From contig JAFYGX010000246.1 in the NCBI GenBank assembly GCA_017543025.1, positions 1-11,380 on the forward strand: 11,380 nucleotides of DNA, read 5' to 3'. Position numbers and translations under genes: made by a program. Source of the DNA: Solobacterium sp. GTDB lineage: Bacteria; Bacillota_I; Bacilli_A; Erysipelotrichales; Erysipelotrichaceae. Under the pieces are notes generated by a model that did no database searches, had not been told where the DNA came from, and worked only from the letters and a program-made list of their open reading frames with translations. Each line of letters begins with the position of its first letter. Position 1 is the first letter of the stretch. This document shows positions 5,961 to 11,380 of the stretch, piece by piece.

Positions 5961-7726
5961 ACAGAGAATATATCAAGGCCAAGCTGGCGAATCTGCCGGA
6001 TTCCCCGGGGTCCTATCAGATGAAGGACAGACATGGAGAGATTATCTATGTAGGCAAAGCGAAGAATCTCCATAACCGGGTCAACCAGTATTTTACGGGT
6101 GCGCATGATTTCAAGACGACACGGCTCGTGTCGGAAATCGAGGACTTTGATTTTATCGTGACCGCTTCGGAAACCGAAGCACTGGTGCTGGAAATCAATC
6201 TGATCAAGAAACACCGGCCGAAATACAATATTCAGTTCATGGATGACAGCACGTATCCGTATATCAAGCTCACTTCGGAAACCTATCCCAGACTGCTGAT
6301 TGCACGGGATATGAAAAAAGACCGGAAAGCGAAATATTTCGGGCCGTTTCCGGATGCTTCGGCTGCCCGGGCTACACAGAAGCTGCTTCAGAATCTGTAT
6401 CCGTTTCGAAGATGTACGCATATGCCGGAAAAAGTCTGCCTGTATTATCATATGGGACAGTGTCTCGGACCGTGTGAATTTGAAATCGATGCTTCGGTCT
6501 ACAGCCGGATGAGCGAACAGGCAGCCTCGTTTCTGAACGGAAATACGGATGCGGTCAGAGATGAACTGAAGCAGAAGATGCTTGCGGCTTCTGAAAAGCT
6601 TGAATTTGAGCAGGCTGCGGAATACCGCAATCTCCTGGAGAGCATCAACAGTATTACAAAAGATACCCAGAATATTGAAAAAGATTCCATGGGAAGCTTT
6701 GATGTATTCAGCTGGCATGCCGACCGGGGGTATCTTGCGGTAACCGGTCTTTTGGTAAGACGGGGCGTTGTGCTGAACAAGGAATTCCGTCTTTCTCCGC
6801 TGTACGGCGATGCGGAAGAAGAATTCATGTCCTTTCTGATTCAGTACTACAGCGATCATCCGAAAGGAAAACTGTTTGTGCCGGCAGAACTCAGCGCTGA
6901 AAATCTTGCCCAGATCCAGGCAGTTCTCAATGTTTCGGTTCAGCAGCCGCTGCGCGGATACAAAAGAAGGCTGATCGAGATGTGCACGGATAATGCAAAG
7001 AAGCAGCTGGATCTGAAATTTGATGTAGTTGAGCGGCAGGAGAGTGCCACCCGGGAAGCGGTGGAAAAACTGAATGAACTTGCCGGAAAGGAACTGAAAC
7101 GGGTAGAACTGTTTGATAACAGCCATACTGCAGGTACCAATACCGTAGCAGCAATGGTAGTATATGAAGATGGAATGCCGTCTCGGAAAGATTACCGGCT
7201 CTATAAGCTGCATACGATGAACAGCGATGTGGATTCCATGAAGGAAGTGCTGTACCGCAGATACTTCCGGCTTCTGAAGGAAGACGGCAGAATGCCGGAC
7301 GGGATTCTCGTGGACGGCGGCAAGGTTCAGATCGATGCGGCAAATGAGATCATTGAAAGTCTCGGGCTGCAGGATCAGATCCGTATTCTGGGACTTGTGA
7401 AAGATGATAAGCACAGTACGAACGCTCTGATGGATTCAGATGGTACTATACTGGAAGTGCCGAAGGACAGTTCGCTGTTCTTTCTGCTCACACGGATGCA
7501 GGATGAAGTTCACCGTGCTGCGATCTCCTATCACCGGAAGCTGCGCGGGAAGTCACAGACCAGATCCGTACTTGATGGGATTGAAGGAGTCGGTCCGAAA
7601 CGGCGCAAGGCGCTGCTGAAGAAATTCGGAAGTATATCCGCAATGCGTAGTGCATCTGCGGAAGAACTGGCGGAAGTCATACCGGAAGCAGCTGCCAGGA
7701 AAGTTTATGAGGCGTTGCATGAATAA
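5957..7726 (+). CDS. uvrC: UvrABC excinuclease subunit C
   Basis: UvrC makes both incisions flanking a bulky DNA lesion in the UvrB-DNA complex during nucleotide excision repair. The 589-aa protein has the full domain order. The GIY-YIG nuclease is at about 14-95 (PGSY, IIYVGKAKNL, R41), doing the 3' cut. A four-cysteine cluster, C153, C161, C169 and C173, fits the iron-sulfur site described for UvrC. The UVR motif that contacts UvrB is at about 198-235. The RNase H-like domain for the 5' cut has D387 in FDNSH, D453 in VDGG and H519 in VHRAAI as the likely D-D-H triad. Tandem helix-hairpin-helix motifs (GIEGVGPKRRKALLKKFG) end the protein. It lies 29 bases after mutS2 and overlaps the next gene by 8 bases. 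FDNSH replaces the commoner FDISH; otherwise it is ordinary. Confidence 0.96.
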   Translation: MNREYIKAKLANLPDSPGSYQMKDRHGEIIYVGKAKNLHNRVNQYFTGAHDFKTTRLVSEIEDFDFIVTASETEALVLEINLIKKHRPKYNIQFMDDSTYPYIKLTSETYPRLLIARDMKKDRKAKYFGPFPDASAARATQKLLQNLYPFRRCTHMPEKVCLYYHMGQCLGPCEFEIDASVYSRMSEQAASFLNGNTDAVRDELKQKMLAASEKLEFEQAAEYRNLLESINSITKDTQNIEKDSMGSFDVFSWHADRGYLAVTGLLVRRGVVLNKEFRLSPLYGDAEEEFMSFLIQYYSDHPKGKLFVPAELSAENLAQIQAVLNVSVQQPLRGYKRRLIEMCTDNAKKQLDLKFDVVERQESATREAVEKLNELAGKELKRVELFDNSHTAGTNTVAAMVVYEDGMPSRKDYRLYKLHTMNSDVDSMKEVLYRRYFRLLKEDGRMPDGILVDGGKVQIDAANEIIESLGLQDQIRILGLVKDDKHSTNALMDSDGTILEVPKDSSLFFLLTRMQDEVHRAAISYHRKLRGKSQTRSVLDGIEGVGPKRRKALLKKFGSISAMRSASAEELAEVIPEAAARKVYEALHE

Positions 7727-8840
7727 CGATATTCTGTTTCATATGAAAGATCCGGAAACGCTGGAAGGCGAAGAGAAGAAGAGATGGACGGCTGTATTTG
7801 TGGTGATGATCGTCCTGTTTTCCGTATGCTGTCTTGAGTTTCTGAATCTGCGGTATGATTCGCTTGCCCGCTATCCTTACAAAGATGAAAATTCACGGAA
7901 ACTGATCCGGCAGTATCTTACGCAGGAAGAGATTGAATATATTATCGAATACAGTATCCCGCCCAATATGTTTATCGCCTATATTCAGGAAGACGGCTTT
8001 TCCATCTATCATGCGGCAGAATACAAGGAGCTTTCCCAGAGTCAATGGGACAAAAGCCCGTCCGATATTGTCCGGATGGTTGAAGAGACGCGGAATATCA
8101 TGAGCGTCGCAGAGCTTGCGTCTTATCTGCAGGAGAATAATTACAAGTATGATGATGTTTCCAGGTGGATCCGGATGGAGAGTGAACAGGGAATTGAACT
8201 GATTCCATATGCGATGAATACAGACGCATATCTGAACCGGCAGCGGTCCGTAAGTTCCCGGGTTCCGAACGTTCACGAATTACCGGAGGATATTCCTTCC
8301 GGATCGACCAGCCGGATCGATATCAGTGATGATCTTCAGGTGCCGCTTCGTTCGCTCTGCAGCGGGATCAGTTCAGCTATGAACTCTGCCCGTGCCTGTG
8401 CAGGACTTCAGATCAGCAGAGGATATGTATCTTATTCCGATCAGGAATTTGCGCATCAGGCAGCAGAGAAAGAACATGGTACGGATGCTTCGTACTATAT
8501 GCTTCCGGGAGGGCATGACGAGCATCAGCTCGGACTGGCTGTGGATTTCGTCATTGACGGTCTGGATCCTGCATATTTCGAGCGTACGCCGCAGGCAAAA
8601 TGGCTGCGGGAGAACGCATGGCGCTATGGGCTGGTGCAGACGCGTACGGAAGCAGATACGTCAATTACGGAACACGTGGCGGAAGACTGGCATTATCGCT
8701 ATGTCGGAACGGATCTTGCACGAACACTCCATGAGAGTGAACTGAGCTTTGCGCGCTATAAAGCACAGGTCATAGCAACCAGCAATCCGGAACCGGGTGA
8801 GACATCCGAGCCGGAAACGTCACAGGCACCGAAAAACTGA
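7719..8840 (+). CDS. Membrane-anchored VanY-type D,D-carboxypeptidase (peptidase M15)
   Basis: A 373-aa protein with a charged cytoplasmic start, one membrane helix at about 23-42 without a lipobox or clear cleavage site, and a large external part. The C-terminal half carries the M15B signature: EHQLGLAVDF with zinc ligands H269 and D276, and EDWHYRYVG with catalytic E322 and ligand H325. Family members remove the terminal D-Ala from peptidoglycan stem peptides. Residues about 60-180 form an extra domain I cannot name. The tail is P/E/T/S-rich. I chose ATG 7719, which overlaps the uvrC stop by 8 bases and has GAGG at 7709-7712, six bases away; ATG 7707 or 7650 are possible but lie further inside uvrC. 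Nothing nearby suggests a vancomycin-resistance cluster, so a housekeeping wall-trimming role is more likely. Confidence 0.85.
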   Translation: MNNDILFHMKDPETLEGEEKKRWTAVFVVMIVLFSVCCLEFLNLRYDSLARYPYKDENSRKLIRQYLTQEEIEYIIEYSIPPNMFIAYIQEDGFSIYHAAEYKELSQSQWDKSPSDIVRMVEETRNIMSVAELASYLQENNYKYDDVSRWIRMESEQGIELIPYAMNTDAYLNRQRSVSSRVPNVHELPEDIPSGSTSRIDISDDLQVPLRSLCSGISSAMNSARACAGLQISRGYVSYSDQEFAHQAAEKEHGTDASYYMLPGGHDEHQLGLAVDFVIDGLDPAYFERTPQAKWLRENAWRYGLVQTRTEADTSITEHVAEDWHYRYVGTDLARTLHESELSFARYKAQVIATSNPEPGETSEPETSQAPKN

Positions 8841-8870
8841 TCTGCCAATTGTGATCATAAACGCAAAACA

Positions 8871-8894
8871 AAAGGGAAGCGCATGCTTCCCTTT
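8871..8894. terminator. Bidirectional terminator between convergent genes
   Basis: AAAGGGAAGC (8871-8880) and GCTTCCCTTT (8885-8894) form a perfect 10-bp stem with loop GCAT. The plus strand ends in three T; the minus strand continues as TTTTGTTTTG, so it is stronger in that direction. It lies 30 bases after the carboxypeptidase stop and serves both it and the minus-strand gene opposite. Confidence 0.8.
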
Positions 8895-8921
8895 GCTGAG
8901 AGAGGAGCAGAAGGTAAAAGA

Positions 8922-8944
8922 AAAAAACACAATCAGTGTTTTTT
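8922..8944. terminator. Second, AT-rich convergent hairpin over the minus-strand stop codon
   Basis: AAAAAACAC (8922-8930) pairs with GTGTTTTTT (8936-8944) across a 5-base loop containing the stop codon of the minus-strand gene. Each strand ends the stem in a run of six or more T. The stem is weak, so it may only assist the terminator at 8871-8894. Confidence 0.4.
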
Positions 8945-9307
8945 CCGGTAATTGGAGATGTGGTAATATGCCCGCAGCGAATCTTCAATGACATCCGTGC
9001 CGGCATTGATCATACCGCCGATGCCTTTCTTCGGAGATTTTCTGTAGTAGCGGCCAAGCATATAGATCAGAAAGCAGGAGGCAGCGATTGCCTTTGCGCC
9101 TGCTTCTGCCTTTTTCACAATGGAAGAAGCCTGATTGTATTTGGTTTCAAACGCCTGCGCCTGTTTTTCCGTTTCATCCAGTTCAAGTTTCATCATCGCT
9201 TTCATAGCTCTGAGAGAGGATTTCAGAGGCAGAAAGATAAAGAACAGCGCCGCAATCGCAGCTGCGATCAGAAGATACATGTTATACGGATACAGGTTAA
9301 TGTTCAT
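8933..9307 (-). CDS. Small two-helix membrane protein with central coiled coil, function unknown
   Basis: A 124-aa minus-strand protein I do not recognise. A hydrophobic helix at about 9-28 (YNMYLLIAAAIAALFFIFLP) is followed by a charged, probably coiled-coil segment (about 30-68: MKLELDETEKQAQAFETK and neighbours), a second weaker hydrophobic helix at about 70-87, then a basic tail ending YRKKH. The start ATG at 9307-9305 is supported by GGAG at 9323-9320, twelve bases upstream, and by a promoter-like sequence just beyond. It stands alone, divergent from the phosphoesterase and convergent with the carboxypeptidase. Its own RBS, promoter and terminators make it a real gene despite the small size. 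Confidence 0.7.
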   Translation of the reverse strand: MNINLYPYNMYLLIAAAIAALFFIFLPLKSSLRAMKAMMKLELDETEKQAQAFETKYNQASSIVKKAEAGAKAIAASCFLIYMLGRYYRKSPKKGIGGMINAGTDVIEDSLRAYYHISNYRKKH

Positions 9308-9331
9308 AATGAAGAAGTTCTCCTGCTGTTA

Positions 9332-9360
9332 ATTATAATATTTTGTGGCGGTTTTTTACA
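9332..9360 (-). promoter_or_regulatory. Promoter for the minus-strand membrane protein gene
   Basis: On the minus strand TATAAT (9337-9332) lies 17 bases from TGTAAA (9360-9355), a weak -35. Transcription would start near 9325, directly before the Shine-Dalgarno at 9323-9320. The -10 is part of ATTATAAT (9332-9339), which also reads TATAAT on the plus strand. Confidence 0.5.
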
Positions 9361-9375
9361 GACTTCCTTTATAAT
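9334..9375 (+). promoter_or_regulatory. Two candidate -10 boxes for the phosphoesterase gene
   Basis: TATAAT occurs at 9334-9339 (shared symmetrical box) and again at 9370-9375. The second lies only six bases before the ATG at 9382, so its transcript would be leaderless or nearly so. The first would give a leader of about 36 bases with only AGG (9378-9380) as ribosome binding site, one base from the start. Neither has a good -35. Confidence 0.4.
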
Positions 9376-9381
9376 GCAGGT

Positions 9382-9852
9382 ATGGAAAAACGGATCAGGA
9401 TTGTGGCAGTATCTGACAATCACGGCTGGATGGAGCCGATCAGCCGGCTTCCTTCCATGTTTCCGGAAGCGAATTATTTTCTTCATTGCGGTGACAGCAG
9501 AGAACCGGCAAGACGCTACGGGCCTTATGCGCAGGTGCGAGGAAATAATGATTTTTACGATGTCCCGGAATACCGTGTTCTTTCAATCGGAAGCCATCGG
9601 ATTTTTCTGACGCATGGCACAAGACTTGTGTATATCGGCTCTTGTGTCTATCTTGCAAAGAAAGCACTGGAGCACGGATGCGATATTGCGCTGTTCGGAC
9701 ATACACACGTATTTTGTGATCAGACCGCAGAGGGAGTCCGCTGCCTGAATCCTGGCAGTATCTGGCATAATCGAGATGGAAGTGATCCGTCCTATATGCT
9801 GATCGAACTCGAAGAAGATGCGGTTCGTGTTTATCGTCGAACATATCCTTGA
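9382..9852 (+). CDS. YfcE/MJ0936-family metallophosphoesterase
   Basis: A compact 156-aa calcineurin-like phosphoesterase with the full set of metal-binding motifs: SDNHG (D12, H14), HCGD (D38), GNND (N55), THG (H78) and GHTH (H107, H109). This family includes YfcE of E. coli and MJ0936, two-metal phosphodiesterases active on artificial substrates such as bis-p-nitrophenyl phosphate; natural substrates are mostly unknown. The length and the NPGS segment near the C-terminus fit the family. I chose ATG 9382 because the protein fold begins at once (KRIRIVAVSDNHG); a TTG at 9343 would add 13 residues without an RBS. The gene has no good Shine-Dalgarno sequence. It is followed by the tRNA promoter, whose -35 overlaps its stop codon. 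Confidence 0.9.
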   Translation: MEKRIRIVAVSDNHGWMEPISRLPSMFPEANYFLHCGDSREPARRYGPYAQVRGNNDFYDVPEYRVLSIGSHRIFLTHGTRLVYIGSCVYLAKKALEHGCDIALFGHTHVFCDQTAEGVRCLNPGSIWHNRDGSDPSYMLIELEEDAVRVYRRTYP

Positions 9853-9877
9853 ATTTTATAAATGATTTTGTTATAGT
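9849..9877 (+). promoter_or_regulatory. Promoter of the tRNA-Arg gene
   Basis: TTGAAT (9849-9854), a 17-base spacer and TATAGT (9872-9877) make a strong sigma-A-type promoter. Transcription would start near 9884, a few bases before the mature tRNA. The -35 overlaps the phosphoesterase stop codon. Confidence 0.8.
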
Positions 9878-9886
9878 AATTGCGCT

Positions 9887-9960
9887 GTCCTTGTAGCTCA
9901 GTTGGATAGAGCTCCCGCCTTCTAAGCGGGTGGTCAACGGTTCGAGTCCGTTCGAGGACG
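9887..9960 (+). tRNA. tRNA-Arg, anticodon TCT (reads AGA/AGG)
   Basis: The 74-base gene folds as a complete cloverleaf. The acceptor arms are GTCCTTG (9887-9893) and CGAGGAC (9953-9959), with discriminator G9960. The D arm includes AGCTCAGTTGG, the anticodon stem is CCCGC/GCGGG (9914-9918, 9926-9930), and the loop CTTCTAA has anticodon TCT at 9921-9923. The T loop is GGTTCGAGTCC. No CCA is encoded; the next bases are CCTGA, so CCA must be added after transcription. Confidence 0.97.
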
Positions 9961-9964
9961 CCTG

Positions 9965-9994
9965 AAAACCATCGGGGTTCCGGTGGTTTTTTTT
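9965..9994 (+). terminator. Terminator after the tRNA, inside the upstream region of the next gene
   Basis: AACCATCGG pairs with CCGGTGGTT (one G-U) across loop GGTT, and the stem runs into eight or more T up to 9994. It is a textbook intrinsic terminator for the tRNA. The next gene has its Shine-Dalgarno sequence only eight bases further on. Confidence 0.9.
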
Positions 9995-10011
9995 CAATGT
10001 TGAGGGATATC

Positions 10012-10704
10012 ATGAGTTATTATGATGAGATTCTGACCGAGATCAATGCGGCGATTGAAGCTGGTGATCTTGACGAAGCGGCGTTTCTTCTGAAGAAGGA
10101 GCTGTCCATGCCGTACATTCCGTCGGAAACGGAAGCGACCCTGACTGCACTTGAGAAAGAAGTACGCCGGAGACGTGCTGAAAAACAGGAGCGGGGAGAA
10201 GTGTCAGTTGAAAAACTGCTGAACCGGCTGAAGGGAAAGCCGCAGAGTCAGCTGTCTGCAGCCGCAGCGTTATGCGGAAGAAACCTCAGAATGATTACTG
10301 CAGAGCTGCAAGACTGGTTGGCGAAAGATCCTGTACCGGAAGCGGCAGCGCTTCTGATTGATGCGCTGGCGGAACAGGAGATTGCGGAAGAATTCACGTA
10401 TGTGAAGAACGGGATAGAGTATTCCTTCAGTCCGGATGAGGTGATCCCGGTTGCCCGCAGCAAAGGGTTCCGGTATGCGCTGGAGCTGCTGGAAGACTGG
10501 TTTGTCAAAGATCCAGCGCTGTTTGAGATGGCGAAATCACAGCTGGTGCGTACCTGTTATCTTGCTCTGCCTCTGAGCTATGAAGATGCGGAGGCGCCGG
10601 AACTGGCGAAGCAATGCGCGATGAAAGTAATTGAAGCAATGGGAATTGCTGAGAAAAAACGGGAGATCGAATCTGCGTACAGAACCGCGTGTATGCGGAG
10701 CTGA
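10012..10704 (+). CDS. Helical protein of unknown function, possibly DUF3196-like
   Basis: A 230-aa soluble, acidic, nearly all-helical protein without signal peptide or membrane segment. The opening (MSYYDEILTEINAAIEAGDL, then DEAAFLLKKELSMPYIP) resembles a tetratricopeptide-like helical family from Erysipelotrichia and Mollicutes that I recall as DUF3196; I cannot verify this. No catalytic motif is visible. Paired-helix patterns (EAAFLLKKEL, ALELLEDWF, AKQCAMKVIEAMG) suggest a TPR/HEAT-like scaffold. I chose ATG 10012, five bases after GAGGG at 10002-10006; the in-frame ATG at 9997 lacks an RBS. The gene has no room for its own promoter after the tRNA terminator, and no terminator follows before the tig control region. 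Confidence 0.75.
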   Translation: MSYYDEILTEINAAIEAGDLDEAAFLLKKELSMPYIPSETEATLTALEKEVRRRRAEKQERGEVSVEKLLNRLKGKPQSQLSAAAALCGRNLRMITAELQDWLAKDPVPEAAALLIDALAEQEIAEEFTYVKNGIEYSFSPDEVIPVARSKGFRYALELLEDWFVKDPALFEMAKSQLVRTCYLALPLSYEDAEAPELAKQCAMKVIEAMGIAEKKREIESAYRTACMRS

Positions 10705-10733
10705 CAGAATGGATTGAGCTTTCCTGAACAGTC

Positions 10734-10766
10734 CTGTTAGCACTTTACTGTTGACAGTGCTAACAG
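10734..10766. promoter_or_regulatory. CIRCE element 1 (HrcA operator) upstream of tig
   Basis: TTAGCACTT (10737-10745), nine bases, CAGTGCTAA (10755-10763) matches the CIRCE consensus TTAGCACTC-N9-GAGTGCTAA at 16 of 18 positions with exact spacing. The arms extend to 11 perfect bp (10734-10744, 10756-10766). It overlaps the -35 of the tig promoter, a repressing position. HrcA binds CIRCE and represses until heat shock. Confidence 0.85.
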
Positions 10767-10780
10767 AAGCAGGCTATAAT
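10751..10780 (+). promoter_or_regulatory. tig promoter P1
   Basis: TTGACA (10751-10756), an 18-base spacer and TATAAT (10775-10780) give perfect consensus hexamers. Transcription would start near 10787 and leave a leader of about 130 bases before tig. CIRCE 1 covers the -35 and CIRCE 2 covers the start point, so it should be tightly repressible. Confidence 0.85.
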
Positions 10781-10783
10781 GCC

Positions 10784-10810
10784 TTGGCAGACAGCTGTAT
10801 GGAGTGCTAA
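10784..10810. promoter_or_regulatory. CIRCE element 2, half-degenerate, over the P1 start point
   Basis: GAGTGCTAA (10802-10810) is a perfect right half of CIRCE. Exactly nine bases upstream, TTGGCAGAC (10784-10792) matches the left half at 6 of 9, for 15 of 18 in all. The position at the start point is typical for CIRCE. Confidence 0.65.
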
Positions 10811-10866
10811 ACCGGCGCGTCAGAGACGGTTAAATTGCATTTCTGATAGCAGTCCCGCATAAAAGC

Positions 10867-10875
10867 TGGTATACT
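10867..10875 (+). promoter_or_regulatory. tig promoter P2, extended -10
   Basis: TG-G-TATACT (10867-10875) is an extended -10 element without a good -35 (TAGCAG at 10847-10852 is poor). It would start transcription near 10882, about 34 bases before tig and downstream of both CIRCE elements, and so could supply basal, HrcA-independent expression. Confidence 0.5.
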
Positions 10876-10915
10876 GTTTCAGGTTATTGAAACAAATACA
10901 GAAGGAGTTATTACT

Positions 10916-11380
10916 ATGGCAGAATGGACGTTAAAAGAGAATTCTCAGGGTGATCTTGTAATCACGATCAGCGGAGATGAATGGGAGAAAGCATGTGCTA
11001 AGGCATTCACAAAGCTTGCAGGACAGATGACGCTTCCTGGCTTCCGCAAAGGCAGAGCACCGGAGAAGCTTCTGAAGAAATATATTACGGATGAGCATAC
11101 CCGCTTTGAAGCAATCGAAAAGAATGCGACAGAGTGGTTCAGAAGAGCGCTCGAAGAGACAGGCATTGAACCGATTGATCAGCCGAGCCTTGATTTCCGC
11201 AATATGAGTGATGAGAGTGTCGATCTTGTATTCACATTCCATGTTGAACCGGAAGCGGTGCTCGGCACCTATACTGGACTTCCTTATGAGCTTGGAGATG
11301 TTACGGTTTCGGAGGAAGATGTTGATAAGGAAATCGACCGGATGCGTGATACCTATGCTGATATGGAAACAGTTGAAGGC
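10916..11380 (+). CDS. tig: Trigger factor, N-terminal part (runs off right edge)
   Basis: Trigger factor is the ribosome-bound chaperone that meets nascent chains at the exit tunnel; it also has a peptidyl-prolyl isomerase domain. The 155 codons seen cover the N-terminal ribosome-binding domain, including the signature GFRKGRAP at residues 42-49 that docks on ribosomal protein L23, followed by the family pattern of DLVFTFHVEPEAVLGTYTGL and the DVDKEIDRMR helix. The FKBP-type isomerase domain and the C-terminal arms are beyond the window. The start is supported by AAGGAG at 10902-10907, eight bases upstream. The upstream region has two CIRCE elements and two promoters. In related genomes tig is often followed by clp or lon protease genes, which cannot be checked here. 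Confidence 0.95.
   Translation, partial: MAEWTLKENSQGDLVITISGDEWEKACAKAFTKLAGQMTLPGFRKGRAPEKLLKKYITDEHTRFEAIEKNATEWFRRALEETGIEPIDQPSLDFRNMSDESVDLVFTFHVEPEAVLGTYTGLPYELGDVTVSEEDVDKEIDRMRDTYADMETVEG

Noticed and set aside
5792..7414. 540-codon open frame on the minus strand opposite uvrC
   Set aside because: It is entirely antisense to a well-conserved uvrC, has no RBS or promoter, and its translation has no recognisable domain. Codon bias of the sense gene explains it.
7719..8840. Vancomycin-resistance locus on the basis of the VanY-like gene
   Set aside because: No vanS/R, vanH, ligase or vanX neighbours; M15 carboxypeptidases of this type are common housekeeping wall enzymes.
8936..9610. 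224-codon plus-strand frame across the small membrane gene and the phosphoesterase
   Set aside because: It overlaps two better supported genes in other frames and has no RBS.
1..11380. CRISPR array, prophage, toxin-antitoxin pair or defence island
   Set aside because: No regularly spaced repeats and no phage or defence genes are visible; apart from the IS fragment the genes are housekeeping.

Overview
The window looks like chromosomal DNA from a Bacillota species of moderate G+C. The best guess is the Erysipelotrichia: the cvpA-mutS2-uvrC arrangement, good Shine-Dalgarno sites, intrinsic terminators, and a small helical protein that resembles a family I associate with Mollicutes and Erysipelotrichia all point that way. 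This placement is inference; there is no rRNA or other decisive marker here. Most of the window is ordinary housekeeping DNA, and I do not see a self-evident new defence or mobile system. The interesting signals are regulatory.

Layout. Bases 1-112 (minus strand) are the first 37 codons of an IS1634-like transposase whose body lies off the left edge. A gene-free 283-base stretch follows, with a minus-strand terminator and a palindrome. Bases 396-2684 encode a glycogen branching enzyme (GlgB) with an unusual ~131-residue Lys/Ala/Glu-rich N-terminal extension. Its short leader can fold so that the ribosome binding site is buried, or alternatively so that it is free. A strong terminator ends this single-gene unit.

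Bases 2956-8840 form a tight plus-strand operon: a CvpA-like membrane protein, MutS2, UvrC, and a membrane-anchored VanY-type (M15) D,D-carboxypeptidase. Junctions overlap by 4 and 8 bases, and a possible 10-codon ORF bridges mutS2 and uvrC. The operon joins DNA repair/recombination control, translation-linked Smr activity, and cell-wall trimming. It converges on a small minus-strand membrane protein gene (8933-9307), with two hairpins between them.

That small gene is divergent from a YfcE-like metallophosphoesterase (9382-9852); the short gap holds a symmetrical -10 box. Next come a tRNA-Arg (anticodon TCT) with its own strong promoter and terminator, a helical protein gene of unknown function (10012-10704) that starts almost directly after the tRNA terminator, and finally the start of the trigger factor gene tig (10916 to the right edge). 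The tig upstream region carries a consensus-like promoter flanked by one near-perfect and one half-degenerate CIRCE element, which suggests HrcA heat-shock control of a chaperone that is not a classical HrcA target, plus a second extended -10 promoter close to the gene.
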